From the NCBI RefSeq assembly GCF_001514535.1, contig NZ_BCNO01000001.1:1197012-1261011 (forward strand): 64,000 nt of DNA. Direction: 5' to 3'. Every line of letters starts with the position of its first letter. Position 1 is the stretch's first letter. Of the stretch, positions 6,364-14,880 are shown piece by piece. The position numbers were made by a program, and so were the translations under genes. The notes beneath the pieces were generated by a model that saw nothing but the letters and a program-made list of their open reading frames with translations, did no database searches and had not been told where the DNA came from. The stretch comes from Thermodesulfovibrio aggregans. Its GTDB lineage: Bacteria > Nitrospirota > Thermodesulfovibrionia > Thermodesulfovibrionales > Thermodesulfovibrionaceae.

Positions 6364-8100
6364 ATGAACACGCTCCTTGTAGTAATAATCTCAACATTTA
6401 TTTTCTCTATTGCATACAGGTTTTATGCCAGATATATCTCCCGAGTTTTCAATGAAGATGACAGAAATCCAACTCCTGCTAAAACAATAAATGATGGAGT
6501 TGACTATGTGCCTTCAAAAACACTGGTTGTATTTTCCCATCACTTTTCCTCAATTGCAGGCGCAGGTCCCATAGTAGGTCCTGTTGTTGCAATGTTATAT
6601 GGATTTTATCCCACATGGTTGTGGATTTTATTTGGTGCAATACTCATAGGAGCAGTTCATGACAGTACTTCCATATTTGTTAGCTTAAGGGAAAAAGGTA
6701 AATCCATTGTTGAGATAGCAAAGAAAACAATGGGCAGATGGGGATTTACTCTGTTTATTCTCTTTGTATTTTTCATGCTTTTGCTTGTCTGTGCTGCTTT
6801 TCTTGATCTTACCTGTGTTGCTTTGACATCTGTGGTAAAACTTAAACTGCTCAATCTTTCTGATTCACAGACACTTTTCAAAACCATAAGAGATGAAAAA
6901 ACAGGAGAGGTTTTAGCACAAATCGGAGGAATTGCCTCAACTTCAGTGATAATAATTACAGCCTTTGCACCGGTTATGGGATACCTTCTATACAGAAGGA
7001 ATATGAGAGTATTTTATGCTTTTGTTTTTTCTTTAATTGTAATTGCCTTATCAGTTTTTATTGGCTTTGTCTTACCTGTAAGATTTTCCCGTGAAACATG
7101 GATGGTGCTTGTTTCCATATACTGTTTTATTGCCTCTGCAATTCCTGTGTGGATAGTGCTTCAGCCAAGAGATTTTATCAATTCTTTTTTTCTTTATAGT
7201 GGTATAGTTGCTTTAATAGTTTCAGCAATTATTGGAGGATTTAAGGGAATAGAGGTTACAGCACCATCATTGAATATCGCTGAAGGCACTGCAAAACTCG
7301 GTCCTATCTGGCCTATTCTCTTCATAACTGTTGCCTGTGGGGCAATAAGCGGATTTCATACTCTTGTAGCAACAGGCACAACTGTAAAACAGCTTTCAAA
7401 AGAGTCTGACGCAAGAAGAGTAGGGTATGGAGCAATGCTTCTTGAGGGACTTCTCTCTGTTGGTGTAATTGTTGCTATTGGAGCAGGACTTACCTATACG
7501 GCATACAAAGAAATAGTTTTCCCCGCAGGAGGTAAATCCAATCCTGTTTTGGCTTTTTCTTTGAGTTCAGGTTTGTTTATGGAAAAGGTTATAGGGATTC
7601 CTTCATATATTGGAACTATTTTCGGAATACTCATGATAGAAGGATTTGTTATAACCACTCTTGACACAGCAGTAAGGCTTGGAAGGCTTATTTTACAGGA
7701 ATTCTGGAGGAATATTTTTAAAAAACCACCAAGATTTGTATTTTCCAGATTTTTTAACTCTACTGTGATGATTGTATCCATGTTTTTGCTTGCTTATAAA
7801 AATGGATTTGCTGTAGTCTGGCCTGTTTTTGGTTCAGCAAATCAACTCATGGCAGCACTTGCATTGATAGCCATATCACTGTGGCTTACAATGATGCATA
7901 AGAAGAGACTTTTTACAGTTCTTCCTGCGATTTTCATGCTTGCAACAACAATTTATTCTTTAGGGTTTCTTCTGTTTAAGAAATTTCTTCCCTCAGGAAA
8001 TATTCCTTTAATCGGGATTACAATCATTCTTTTTGTCCTTGCATGGTTTGTATTTCTTATATCATTAAGGAAATTCATTGAATACAGAAGAGGGATATAA
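6364..8100 (+). CDS. cstA: Carbon starvation protein A (CstA-family peptide/pyruvate transporter)
   Basis: A 578-residue polytopic membrane protein. The N-terminal part contains the family signatures ARYISRVFNEDD, NDGVDYVPSKT, FSHHFSSIAGAGPIVGPVVA and GAVHDSTSIFVSLREKGKS, typical of CstA. E. coli CstA and its paralogue act in peptide and pyruvate uptake. This form is shorter than the roughly 700-residue E. coli protein, like many anaerobe homologues. It is followed 3 nt later by an L-2-hydroxyglutarate oxidase gene, so the two are probably cotranscribed. Inverted repeats upstream suggest regulation. Confidence 0.9.
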   Translation: MNTLLVVIISTFIFSIAYRFYARYISRVFNEDDRNPTPAKTINDGVDYVPSKTLVVFSHHFSSIAGAGPIVGPVVAMLYGFYPTWLWILFGAILIGAVHDSTSIFVSLREKGKSIVEIAKKTMGRWGFTLFILFVFFMLLLVCAAFLDLTCVALTSVVKLKLLNLSDSQTLFKTIRDEKTGEVLAQIGGIASTSVIIITAFAPVMGYLLYRRNMRVFYAFVFSLIVIALSVFIGFVLPVRFSRETWMVLVSIYCFIASAIPVWIVLQPRDFINSFFLYSGIVALIVSAIIGGFKGIEVTAPSLNIAEGTAKLGPIWPILFITVACGAISGFHTLVATGTTVKQLSKESDARRVGYGAMLLEGLLSVGVIVAIGAGLTYTAYKEIVFPAGGKSNPVLAFSLSSGLFMEKVIGIPSYIGTIFGILMIEGFVITTLDTAVRLGRLILQEFWRNIFKKPPRFVFSRFFNSTVMIVSMFLLAYKNGFAVVWPVFGSANQLMAALALIAISLWLTMMHKKRLFTVLPAIFMLATTIYSLGFLLFKKFLPSGNIPLIGITIILFVLAWFVFLISLRKFIEYRRGI

Positions 8101-8103
8101 AAT

Positions 8104-9288
8104 ATGATTTTAATCTGCGGTGCAGGAATTACAGGACTTTCAATTGCAAGAGAACTTCTAAATTATGGATTTTCTGACATAACAATTATAGAAAAAGAGC
8201 AGAATCTCGGAAAACACGCCTCAGGAAGAAACAGCGGTGTGCTTCATGCAGGAATTTACTACACGCCTGATAGCTTGAAAGCGAAGTTCTGCCTTAAAGG
8301 CAACAGACTCATGAAGCAATACTGTAGACAAAAGGGTTTAACTCTTATTGAATCTGGAAAAGTAATTGTTACAAAAAAAGAAAGCGAACTCACCACACTT
8401 AATGAACTTTACAGAAGAGCAAAGCTAAATGGAGCTAACGTTGAACTCATAGATGAAAAAGCTTTAAAAAAAATTGAACCCTACGCAAAAACCTTTAAAG
8501 AAGCTCTATTTTCTCCTGAGACAGCAGTAATAAATCCTCAAGAAATTTTAAATACCCTTGAAACAGAGCTTTCAGGCAAAGGAGTGAAGATAATAAAGGG
8601 AGTTACACTACATGATGTAAAGGGAAGCAGAACTGCTATAACCGATAGAGGGGATATGGAATTTGACCATTTTATCAATGCAGCAGGTGCTCATGCAGAT
8701 AGAATCGCTCATATGTTTGGATTGGCAAAGCAATACAGAATCGTTCCATTTAAGGGGCTTTATAAGAAGTTAAATAAAGGCAAATCATTTCTTGTAAGAG
8801 GAAACATCTATCCAGTGCCTGATATAAAAAATCCTTTTCTGGGAGTTCATTTTACTAAAATTCATGATGGCACTGTTTATGTAGGACCTACGGCAACACC
8901 TGCTTTTGGAAGGGAAAACTACAAAGTATTTGATGATCTCGGCATTGAAACCCTGAAAATTCTCTGGAGAGATTTATCTCTTTTTTTGAGCAATGAAAAA
9001 TTCAGAAACACAGCTTTCACAGAGATGAGAAAATATTTTAAGAAAAAGTTTTATGAAGATGTTAAGGATATGATTGAAGGAGTCAGTATTGATGACCTTT
9101 TGCCATCCAATAAAGTAGGAATAAGACCGCAGCTTATTGATTTGAATAAAAAAGAGCTTGTAATGGACTTTTTAGTAATCAAGGATTCAAATACAATTCA
9201 TATTCTCAATGCCATATCACCAGCCTTTACTTCTGCCTTTTCATTTGCAGAGTTTATTGTAAAAGAATATTTTATGGTAACCGGTTAA
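8104..9288 (+). CDS. lhgO: L-2-hydroxyglutarate oxidase / FAD-dependent oxidoreductase
   Basis: 394 residues, the usual length for LhgO. An FAD-binding Rossmann motif sits at the start (LICGAGITGLSIA), with IIEKE as the acidic end of strand 2. ASGRNSGVLHAGIYYTPDSLKAKFC is the LhgO/L2HGDH signature, and the C-terminal region has the expected GVSIDDLLPSNKVGIRPQ. Known members oxidise L-2-hydroxyglutarate to 2-oxoglutarate and feed electrons to the quinone pool. It lies 3 nt after cstA; in E. coli lhgO is likewise in a carbon-starvation operon (csiD-lhgO-gab), so a shared starvation role is plausible. Confidence 0.85.
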   Translation: MILICGAGITGLSIARELLNYGFSDITIIEKEQNLGKHASGRNSGVLHAGIYYTPDSLKAKFCLKGNRLMKQYCRQKGLTLIESGKVIVTKKESELTTLNELYRRAKLNGANVELIDEKALKKIEPYAKTFKEALFSPETAVINPQEILNTLETELSGKGVKIIKGVTLHDVKGSRTAITDRGDMEFDHFINAAGAHADRIAHMFGLAKQYRIVPFKGLYKKLNKGKSFLVRGNIYPVPDIKNPFLGVHFTKIHDGTVYVGPTATPAFGRENYKVFDDLGIETLKILWRDLSLFLSNEKFRNTAFTEMRKYFKKKFYEDVKDMIEGVSIDDLLPSNKVGIRPQLIDLNKKELVMDFLVIKDSNTIHILNAISPAFTSAFSFAEFIVKEYFMVTG

Positions 9289-9353
9289 CAATTCCAAGAA
9301 TGATGAACGTAATCTCAACAAAAATCAAAAAGAGAGAATCTGAATTTGCTTAC

Positions 9354-9383
9354 TTGAATTCTTTTAAATTTTTTTGCTATACA
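9354..9383 (+). promoter_or_regulatory. Promoter of the beta-helix gene
   Basis: TTGAAT (9354-9359), an 18-nt spacer, TATACA (9378-9383), 39 nt before ATG 9423. Confidence 0.45.
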
Positions 9384-9422
9384 TTATACAGCAAAGTTTA
9401 ATTAGAGAACTTGAGTTTAGCT

Positions 9423-11093
9423 ATGAAAAGAAAAGGCATTTTTATAATAGCCATATTAAGTTTAATTGTATTATCAACTTTACCTTCTAAAGTTTTTTCA
9501 GCAACTTACTATGTAAGACCAGATGGCGGAACTGCAAAGCAGTGCACAGGATTAGTTGATAAACCATATCCGGGAAGTGGGATAAATCAACCGTGTGCAT
9601 GGTCACATCCATTCTGGGCTTTAAAAATTGAGGGAGGCTTACCCCGGTGGCGCCTTTCTTCAGGTGATACATTGATTATCAAATCAGGAAGTTATATGAT
9701 GGGATATGGAGCACCAAATACAGGATGGTGTGATAGAGCTTTCTCTTGGGATTGTGTATTACCACCACTTCCATCCAATGTGAGGATTCTGGGTGAAGGG
9801 TGGGATAAAGGATGTCCCAATCCTCCAGAACTTTGGGCAACTGAAAGGGCTTTACAGATATTTAATCTTACCGGTTCTAACAAGGTGATACTTGCCTGCT
9901 TAGATTTAACAGACCATGCAAGTTGTGCCGATTTTCATAAAAACAGAAATGCCCGTTGTCAACGTGAAAATCCACCATTTGGTCACTGGGGAGAGAGAGG
10001 TATATTTGCAAAAGACTCTCAAAATGTAACTTTGCAAGATCTTAATATTCATGGTTTTGCTGTAGAGGGAATTAAAGCAGGGCGTATCAGTAACTGGAGA
10101 CTATTGAGGGTCAGGATAGCTGGCAATGGCTGGAGTGGTTGGGATGGTGATTTACAAGAAGATAGAGGTTCTTCAAATAGTGGAGAAATAAGATTCTCTC
10201 AAGTTACAATTGAATGGAATGGTTGTGTTGAAACCTATCCTGACAGACAGCCTTCATATTGCTGGGCTCAGTCAGCAGGTGGATATGGAGATGGAGTTGG
10301 GACAGGACGCACAGGAGGGCATTGGATCATTGAGGATTCTATCTTTCGCTATAATACTTCTGATGGATTAGATTTACTTTATGTAGGAGTAGGCATACCA
10401 AATACATTTGTAGAACTTCATCGTGTTCAAGCCTATGGAAATGCAGGAAACCAGATAAAAATTGGCGGACAGAGTTTAATAGATAATTCCCTTATCATCG
10501 GAAACTGCAACTACTTTACAGGTAAACCCTTTGCACCAGATATGGGTGATGTAAACTCTGGGGATGCCTGTCGTGCAGGAGGAGCAAGCGTTTCGTTGTC
10601 AGCAGGTCCTAACAATAAAAATTATGTAGTAAATAGCACAATAATTGGTGAGGGATGGGCAATGACAGAGATTTTATGTCAAACTAATGATTTTCCAGAT
10701 GCTCCACCATGCAAAGGTAATGAGAGGCTTTATCTTGTAAATAATATCTTTTATGCATTTCCTAATGTAACAAAAGTTGGTGATTGGCCTGATCTAATTG
10801 GTGATGGAGACCCCGGTAAGTTCACCCGTCCTGAGACTATACATCACAATCTTTTTTATAGGGTTCAGATTGATGTGCCAGTTGGTGTTACGAATATAAA
10901 TGCAGATCCATTATTTGTTCGTTTTAATGACATAAATAATATAGATGCTCATTTGAAGATTGGCAGTCCTGCCATTGATAGGGGATTAAATGTTGGTGAA
11001 TTAGGGGGGCGAATTCCAAATTATGATTTAGAGGGAAAAGTTAGACCTGCTGGCGCAGGTGTAGACTTAGGTGCTTACGAGTTTTATCCATGA
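9423..11093 (+). CDS. Secreted right-handed beta-helix protein, cysteine-rich
   Basis: 556 residues from ATG 9423, chosen over TTG 9411 because it starts directly with a Sec signal peptide (MKRKGIFIIAILSL... ending KVFSA). After it comes the YYVRPDGG start common in secreted parallel beta-helix proteins, then a series of short strand-turn units (NVTLQDLNIHGF, NWRLLRVRIAGNGW, HWIIEDSIFRYNTSDG) and the C-terminal pattern GSPAIDRGLN...VRPAGAGVDLGAYEF. This fold is used by polysaccharide lyases, hydrolases and adhesins. No catalytic set is clear, so no substrate is given. It is unusually rich in Cys and Trp, suggesting disulfides outside the cell. Confidence 0.75.
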   Translation: MKRKGIFIIAILSLIVLSTLPSKVFSATYYVRPDGGTAKQCTGLVDKPYPGSGINQPCAWSHPFWALKIEGGLPRWRLSSGDTLIIKSGSYMMGYGAPNTGWCDRAFSWDCVLPPLPSNVRILGEGWDKGCPNPPELWATERALQIFNLTGSNKVILACLDLTDHASCADFHKNRNARCQRENPPFGHWGERGIFAKDSQNVTLQDLNIHGFAVEGIKAGRISNWRLLRVRIAGNGWSGWDGDLQEDRGSSNSGEIRFSQVTIEWNGCVETYPDRQPSYCWAQSAGGYGDGVGTGRTGGHWIIEDSIFRYNTSDGLDLLYVGVGIPNTFVELHRVQAYGNAGNQIKIGGQSLIDNSLIIGNCNYFTGKPFAPDMGDVNSGDACRAGGASVSLSAGPNNKNYVVNSTIIGEGWAMTEILCQTNDFPDAPPCKGNERLYLVNNIFYAFPNVTKVGDWPDLIGDGDPGKFTRPETIHHNLFYRVQIDVPVGVTNINADPLFVRFNDINNIDAHLKIGSPAIDRGLNVGELGGRIPNYDLEGKVRPAGAGVDLGAYEFYP

Positions 11094-11150
11094 TATCAAT
11101 TTCACTTTATTTCAAGATAGTTAATCTATTTGAAAACTAAGATAACATGA

Positions 11151-11156
11151 TATAAT
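11151..11156 (+). promoter_or_regulatory. Extended -10 box of the binding-protein/kinase operon
   Basis: TGA-TATAAT, 12 nt before ATG 11169, with no Shine-Dalgarno: a transcript with at most a few leader bases. Confidence 0.5.
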
Positions 11157-11168
11157 TTAAACTGAACA

Positions 11169-12275
11169 ATGTCCAAGTCTTTTTATATAACAACATTAAC
11201 TCTTTTTTTTGTAGGAATTTTTCTTTGGTTCTTTTATCCACCACCCAAACCTCCAATAAAAGTGGGATTGATGGTTTCTCTTACAGGAAGTTCACCTGAC
11301 CTTGGCAGAGAGATAAGAGATGGTGCTTTTATGGCAGTAGAGGAAATTAACAATGGCGGAGGAATTAATGGTAGAAGGATAGAGTTGATTATAAAGGATA
11401 ACATGGCTAATAGTGAGATAGCTAAAGAAAATTACTTAGAATTTTTAAATGAAGGCGTGACTGCAGTTATTGGTCCTGCAACAAGCACAATTGCAAGGGC
11501 ACTTTTACCATTAATTAATGAGCATAAACTTCTTGCCATATCACCAACTGTTTCTGCCACTGAATTTACAGGAAAAGATGATTATTTCATAACACTTGAA
11601 CCATGCAATAATAAGTTTGCCAGAGTTTTTGGAAAATATGTAAGAGAAAAAATCAAACCTAAAAAAACTTTAATTATGATAGATGAGAGAAATCCAGTTT
11701 ATACAGGTGATTTTGCAGGCTCTTTCATTAATCAAATTAAAAAGATTTCTTCTATTTATACTTTAACCATTAGCGAGAAGGTTTCAGATTTTGATGAGTT
11801 AGTGAATCATGCATTAAGCTATAGACCTGACTTTGTATTAATTATAACGGATATATTTAATGCATCAATAATAATTCAAAAAATAAGAAGAATAAATAGT
11901 CATGTCCAATTGGGTATTGCACCATGGGCAAGATTTTATGGATTAGTTGTTTTTACAGGTCATTTTTCAGAAGGAGTTTTGAGCGTTGATTTTTATGATC
12001 AGTCAACAAAAAAATACATGGAATTCAAAGAAAAATTTATGAAAAAATTTGGCTATCCTCCTGATTCTTCAGTTATAAATGGATATAATGCCGTGATGAT
12101 TATCAAAGAGGCAATTTTAAAATCTGCTAAATCAGGCTCTATCGGAGAAAACATTCTGAATTCTAAATTCAATCTTCCCTTAGGAGATATTAGCATAAAC
12201 CAATATGGAGATTCTGAAATTGAACCTTTTGTAATAGTAATTAAAAATGGCATCTTTGAAAGGATAGAATCATGA
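11169..12275 (+). CDS. Type I periplasmic-binding (Leu/Ile/Val-type) sensor protein, membrane-anchored
   Basis: 368 residues. An uncleaved-looking hydrophobic N-terminus (YITTLTLFFVGIFLWFF) is followed by a Peripla_BP type I fold: IKVGLMVSLTGSSPDLGREIRDGAFMAVEEINNGGGINGRRIELII is the classical start of branched-chain amino-acid binding proteins, then VIGPATSTIARALLPLINEHKL. No ABC permease or ATPase is nearby. Its stop overlaps the start of a sensor kinase, so it probably binds an amino acid or small organic ligand and passes the signal to that kinase and not to a transporter. Confidence 0.8.
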   Translation: MSKSFYITTLTLFFVGIFLWFFYPPPKPPIKVGLMVSLTGSSPDLGREIRDGAFMAVEEINNGGGINGRRIELIIKDNMANSEIAKENYLEFLNEGVTAVIGPATSTIARALLPLINEHKLLAISPTVSATEFTGKDDYFITLEPCNNKFARVFGKYVREKIKPKKTLIMIDERNPVYTGDFAGSFINQIKKISSIYTLTISEKVSDFDELVNHALSYRPDFVLIITDIFNASIIIQKIRRINSHVQLGIAPWARFYGLVVFTGHFSEGVLSVDFYDQSTKKYMEFKEKFMKKFGYPPDSSVINGYNAVMIIKEAILKSAKSGSIGENILNSKFNLPLGDISINQYGDSEIEPFVIVIKNGIFERIES

Positions 12276-14320
12276 GAATAGTTTTTAACTTTAAGAGTTT
12301 TATTTTCCTTTTACTATTTATCTTTAGCCTGTTTTTCCTTTTTTCTGTCAATGCAATAACATATATATTAACCAAGGTAGTCACAATTAAAGACAAACAG
12401 AATGCATACGAAGCCATAATTAGTAATTTTAGACAATACTTTGAAAAAACAATAATAGAAAATGAGAAATTTCTTGATTTGGCAATAAACATAATTGATA
12501 AAGAGAAAAACTTAGAAAAAAAGAAAAACAAACTTAAGGAAATCATGAATTTATATCCTTTTGCTAAATATGTGATTGTTTTTGATAGAGAGGGTTTTAT
12601 TAAAGAGATGTATCCTTTCAGACGAGATGCTTTAAATCTCTATATGGGAAATACTGCCCTTTTTAAAAATATTGAGAAAGCTAAATTCTCAGGTCCCTAT
12701 GTTTTTTTATTTGATAGGAAGTCCTATTATGCTCAATCAAAAAAATTTGGTGATAGCTATGCCCTCATGCTTGTTGATATTCCGAATTTTAATAATTTTT
12801 TAAAAGAGTTAAATGAAAATGGTTATGTTTCTTTTATTGTTGATGAAGCAGGCAAAATTATAGCTCATTATGATGAGAAATATGTAAATGAGGGTGCTAA
12901 CATAAAGATGTTAATCCCTAAATTAAATGAAATATCAGAGACCCAAGAACCAACTGAGTTTATAATGGATGGCGAAAAATATCTCTTATATTCAAAATTT
13001 TGCAACTGTTTATATAAATATATTTTTATTGGTAATAAATATGAAAAGGCTTTTGCAGAATATAATGCATTTAAAAAGCAGCTTTTTTCCCTTTTCATAT
13101 TCTTTACCTTTTTATCACTTGGCTTGAGCTTGTTGATCTCTTCTTTTTTACAGAAACCTGTTTTAGAGTTATTTAGAATTATAAATAATATAAAAAAGCA
13201 AAACTATGATATAAAAGCCAAGCCATTATATTTTCAAGAAACCAATACTCTTGCTGAAAACATAATTGAAATGGGAAGGACAATTGCTGAAAGAGAGATG
13301 GAGTTGTCAAAACTTTTTGAAACATCAAGGGATGCAATTGTATTTTCTACTCTTGATGGAAAGCTTTTGAACATAAATCCTCAGGGACTTAAGATTTTTG
13401 GATATAAGGATAAAAATCAGATAGAGAGCGTTACTGATTTCTATTACAACATAGAAGACAGGAAGAGAATATTAGAAAAGATAATTAAAGAGGGATATGT
13501 TGAGAGTTTTGAAGTTAAATTAAAACGTGCTGATAGAAGCTTATTTTATGGTCTCATATCTTCGTCTCTTGTAAGAGATGAAAAAGGAAATCCTCTTTTT
13601 CTTATTTCTACTATAAAAGATATTACAGAAAAGATAAAAATGCAGGAACAGCTTTTTCAATCCCAGAAGATGGAAAGCATTGGTAGACTTGCAGGTAGCA
13701 TTGCCCATGATCTCAACAATATGCTTACAGTTATTTCAAGTAATAATCAATTGATACAGCTTTACAACAAAGATAATGAGAAGATAAAGAAATATACAGA
13801 GGGAATAGCTAATGCAGTTGATAAAACAAAAGATTTCATAAAAAAACTTCTTGCCTTTTCAAGAAAACAGGTTTTTGAATTTGGCAGTTACGATATAAAT
13901 GAGGTCATTAAAGAAGAGATAAAACTTCTCAAACCGACGATAAGAGAGGATATTATTTTTAGCTATACATTATACCCTGAACCTCTATATGTGAATCTTG
14001 ACAGAACTCAGTTTACTCAAATTTTACTTAATCTCGTAGTAAATGCAATTGATGCAATGCCTAATGGAGGTGATATAAAAATTCAAGTTGAGAGAAAAAA
14101 AATAGACAGAGAGATATATAGAGTTTATTCTAATTTAAAAGAGGGGGATTTTGTCTGCATTAGTTTTTCCGATACAGGACATGGCATACCTGAGGAAATC
14201 AGGGATAAAATATTTGAGCCTTTTTTACTACAAAAGAAAAAGGTACAGGACTTGGGCTTTCAACTGTTTACAGCATTGTGGAACAACATAAAGGTTTTAT
14301 TAATGTCTACAGCGAAGTAG
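12272..14320 (+). CDS. Hybrid sensor histidine kinase, frameshifted near the end of the ATPase domain
   Basis: 682 residues before the frame ends. Order: transmembrane segment (about 8-30), an extracytoplasmic Cache-like sensor, a second transmembrane segment (about 270-290), HAMP-like linker, PAS domain (LFETSRDAIVFSTLDGKLLNINP), the HisKA box with the phospho-acceptor His in GSIAHDLNNML, and HATPase motifs (LVVNAIDAMPNGG, DTGHGIPEEIRDKIFEPF). After FEPF the frame goes wrong. Adding one T to the six-T run at 14221-14226 restores the G2 box ([18 protein letters not shown]) and joins the receiver fragment that follows. The gene overlaps the binding-protein gene by 4 nt. It is either a broken gene, a sequencing error in a homopolymer, or rescued by slippage. 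Confidence 0.8.
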   Translation: MRIVFNFKSFIFLLLFIFSLFFLFSVNAITYILTKVVTIKDKQNAYEAIISNFRQYFEKTIIENEKFLDLAINIIDKEKNLEKKKNKLKEIMNLYPFAKYVIVFDREGFIKEMYPFRRDALNLYMGNTALFKNIEKAKFSGPYVFLFDRKSYYAQSKKFGDSYALMLVDIPNFNNFLKELNENGYVSFIVDEAGKIIAHYDEKYVNEGANIKMLIPKLNEISETQEPTEFIMDGEKYLLYSKFCNCLYKYIFIGNKYEKAFAEYNAFKKQLFSLFIFFTFLSLGLSLLISSFLQKPVLELFRIINNIKKQNYDIKAKPLYFQETNTLAENIIEMGRTIAEREMELSKLFETSRDAIVFSTLDGKLLNINPQGLKIFGYKDKNQIESVTDFYYNIEDRKRILEKIIKEGYVESFEVKLKRADRSLFYGLISSSLVRDEKGNPLFLISTIKDITEKIKMQEQLFQSQKMESIGRLAGSIAHDLNNMLTVISSNNQLIQLYNKDNEKIKKYTEGIANAVDKTKDFIKKLLAFSRKQVFEFGSYDINEVIKEEIKLLKPTIREDIIFSYTLYPEPLYVNLDRTQFTQILLNLVVNAIDAMPNGGDIKIQVERKKIDREIYRVYSNLKEGDFVCISFSDTGHGIPEEIRDKIFEPFLLQKKKVQDLGFQLFTALWNNIKVLLMSTAK

Positions 14321-14769
14321 GCGTAGGAACAACGTTTAAAATATATTTTCCTCTTGTTGAGACAAAAACAGAAAAAGTGGATTCAAAGATTGAAGAAATA
14401 CAATTAGAGAAAAAGAGAATTCTTCTTGTGGAGGATCAGGATGAAGTAAGAGATGGAATAGAAGAGTTGTTAAATAAATACGGATTTGAGGTTCATTCAA
14501 TTTCCTCTGCCTTAGAATTGCTTGAGCGTTTTGATGAATACAGAGATAAGTTTGACATTTGCCTTTCCGATATAATTATGCCTAAAATGAACGGAGTTGA
14601 ACTTTACAGAAGATTAAAGAAAGTCAAGCCTGACATAAAGTTTATTTTCATGACTGGATACGCAAACAACATTGAACAGGTTAATGAACTTATAAAAGAA
14701 GGTTTAAGTTTACTTTCAAAACCTTTCACTATTCATGAATTTTTAGAAAAGATTAGACAACTTGACTAA
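14278..14769 (+). CDS. C-terminal part of the hybrid kinase: end of ATPase domain plus receiver domain
   Basis: 163 residues in the +1 frame relative to the kinase. The first 35 residues (EQHKGFINVYSEVGVGTTFKIYFPL) are the last strand of the HATPase domain of the preceding frame, so this is not an independent gene by origin. A full receiver domain follows: ILLVEDQDE (acidic pair), CLSDIIMPKMNG (phospho-acceptor Asp), FMTGYA (switch Thr) and LSKPF (conserved Lys). The GTG at 14278 has no good ribosome site. The intact gene would run 12272-14769, about 832 residues. Confidence 0.7.
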   Translation: MEQHKGFINVYSEVGVGTTFKIYFPLVETKTEKVDSKIEEIQLEKKRILLVEDQDEVRDGIEELLNKYGFEVHSISSALELLERFDEYRDKFDICLSDIIMPKMNGVELYRRLKKVKPDIKFIFMTGYANNIEQVNELIKEGLSLLSKPFTIHEFLEKIRQLD

Positions 14770-14813
14770 GTAAAAATTTTTTAATCCTATATAGTTTAAT
14801 CTAAATGAATCCA

Positions 14814-14856
14814 TTGACAAATTCTTCATTTTTCTTTTATTTTAGTAAGTGCTTAC
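14814..14856 (+). promoter_or_regulatory. Promoter and palindrome before the RND efflux operon
   Basis: TTGACA (14814-14819), an 18-nt spacer and TATTTT (14838-14843) form a promoter. The palindrome GTAAG-TG-CTTAC (14845-14856) covers the expected transcription start. A repressor operator there would fit an inducible efflux pump. A GGGGG-type ribosome site follows at 14872-14876. Confidence 0.5.
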
Positions 14857-14880
14857 ATGCTGGTGATTTAAGGGGGCAGA

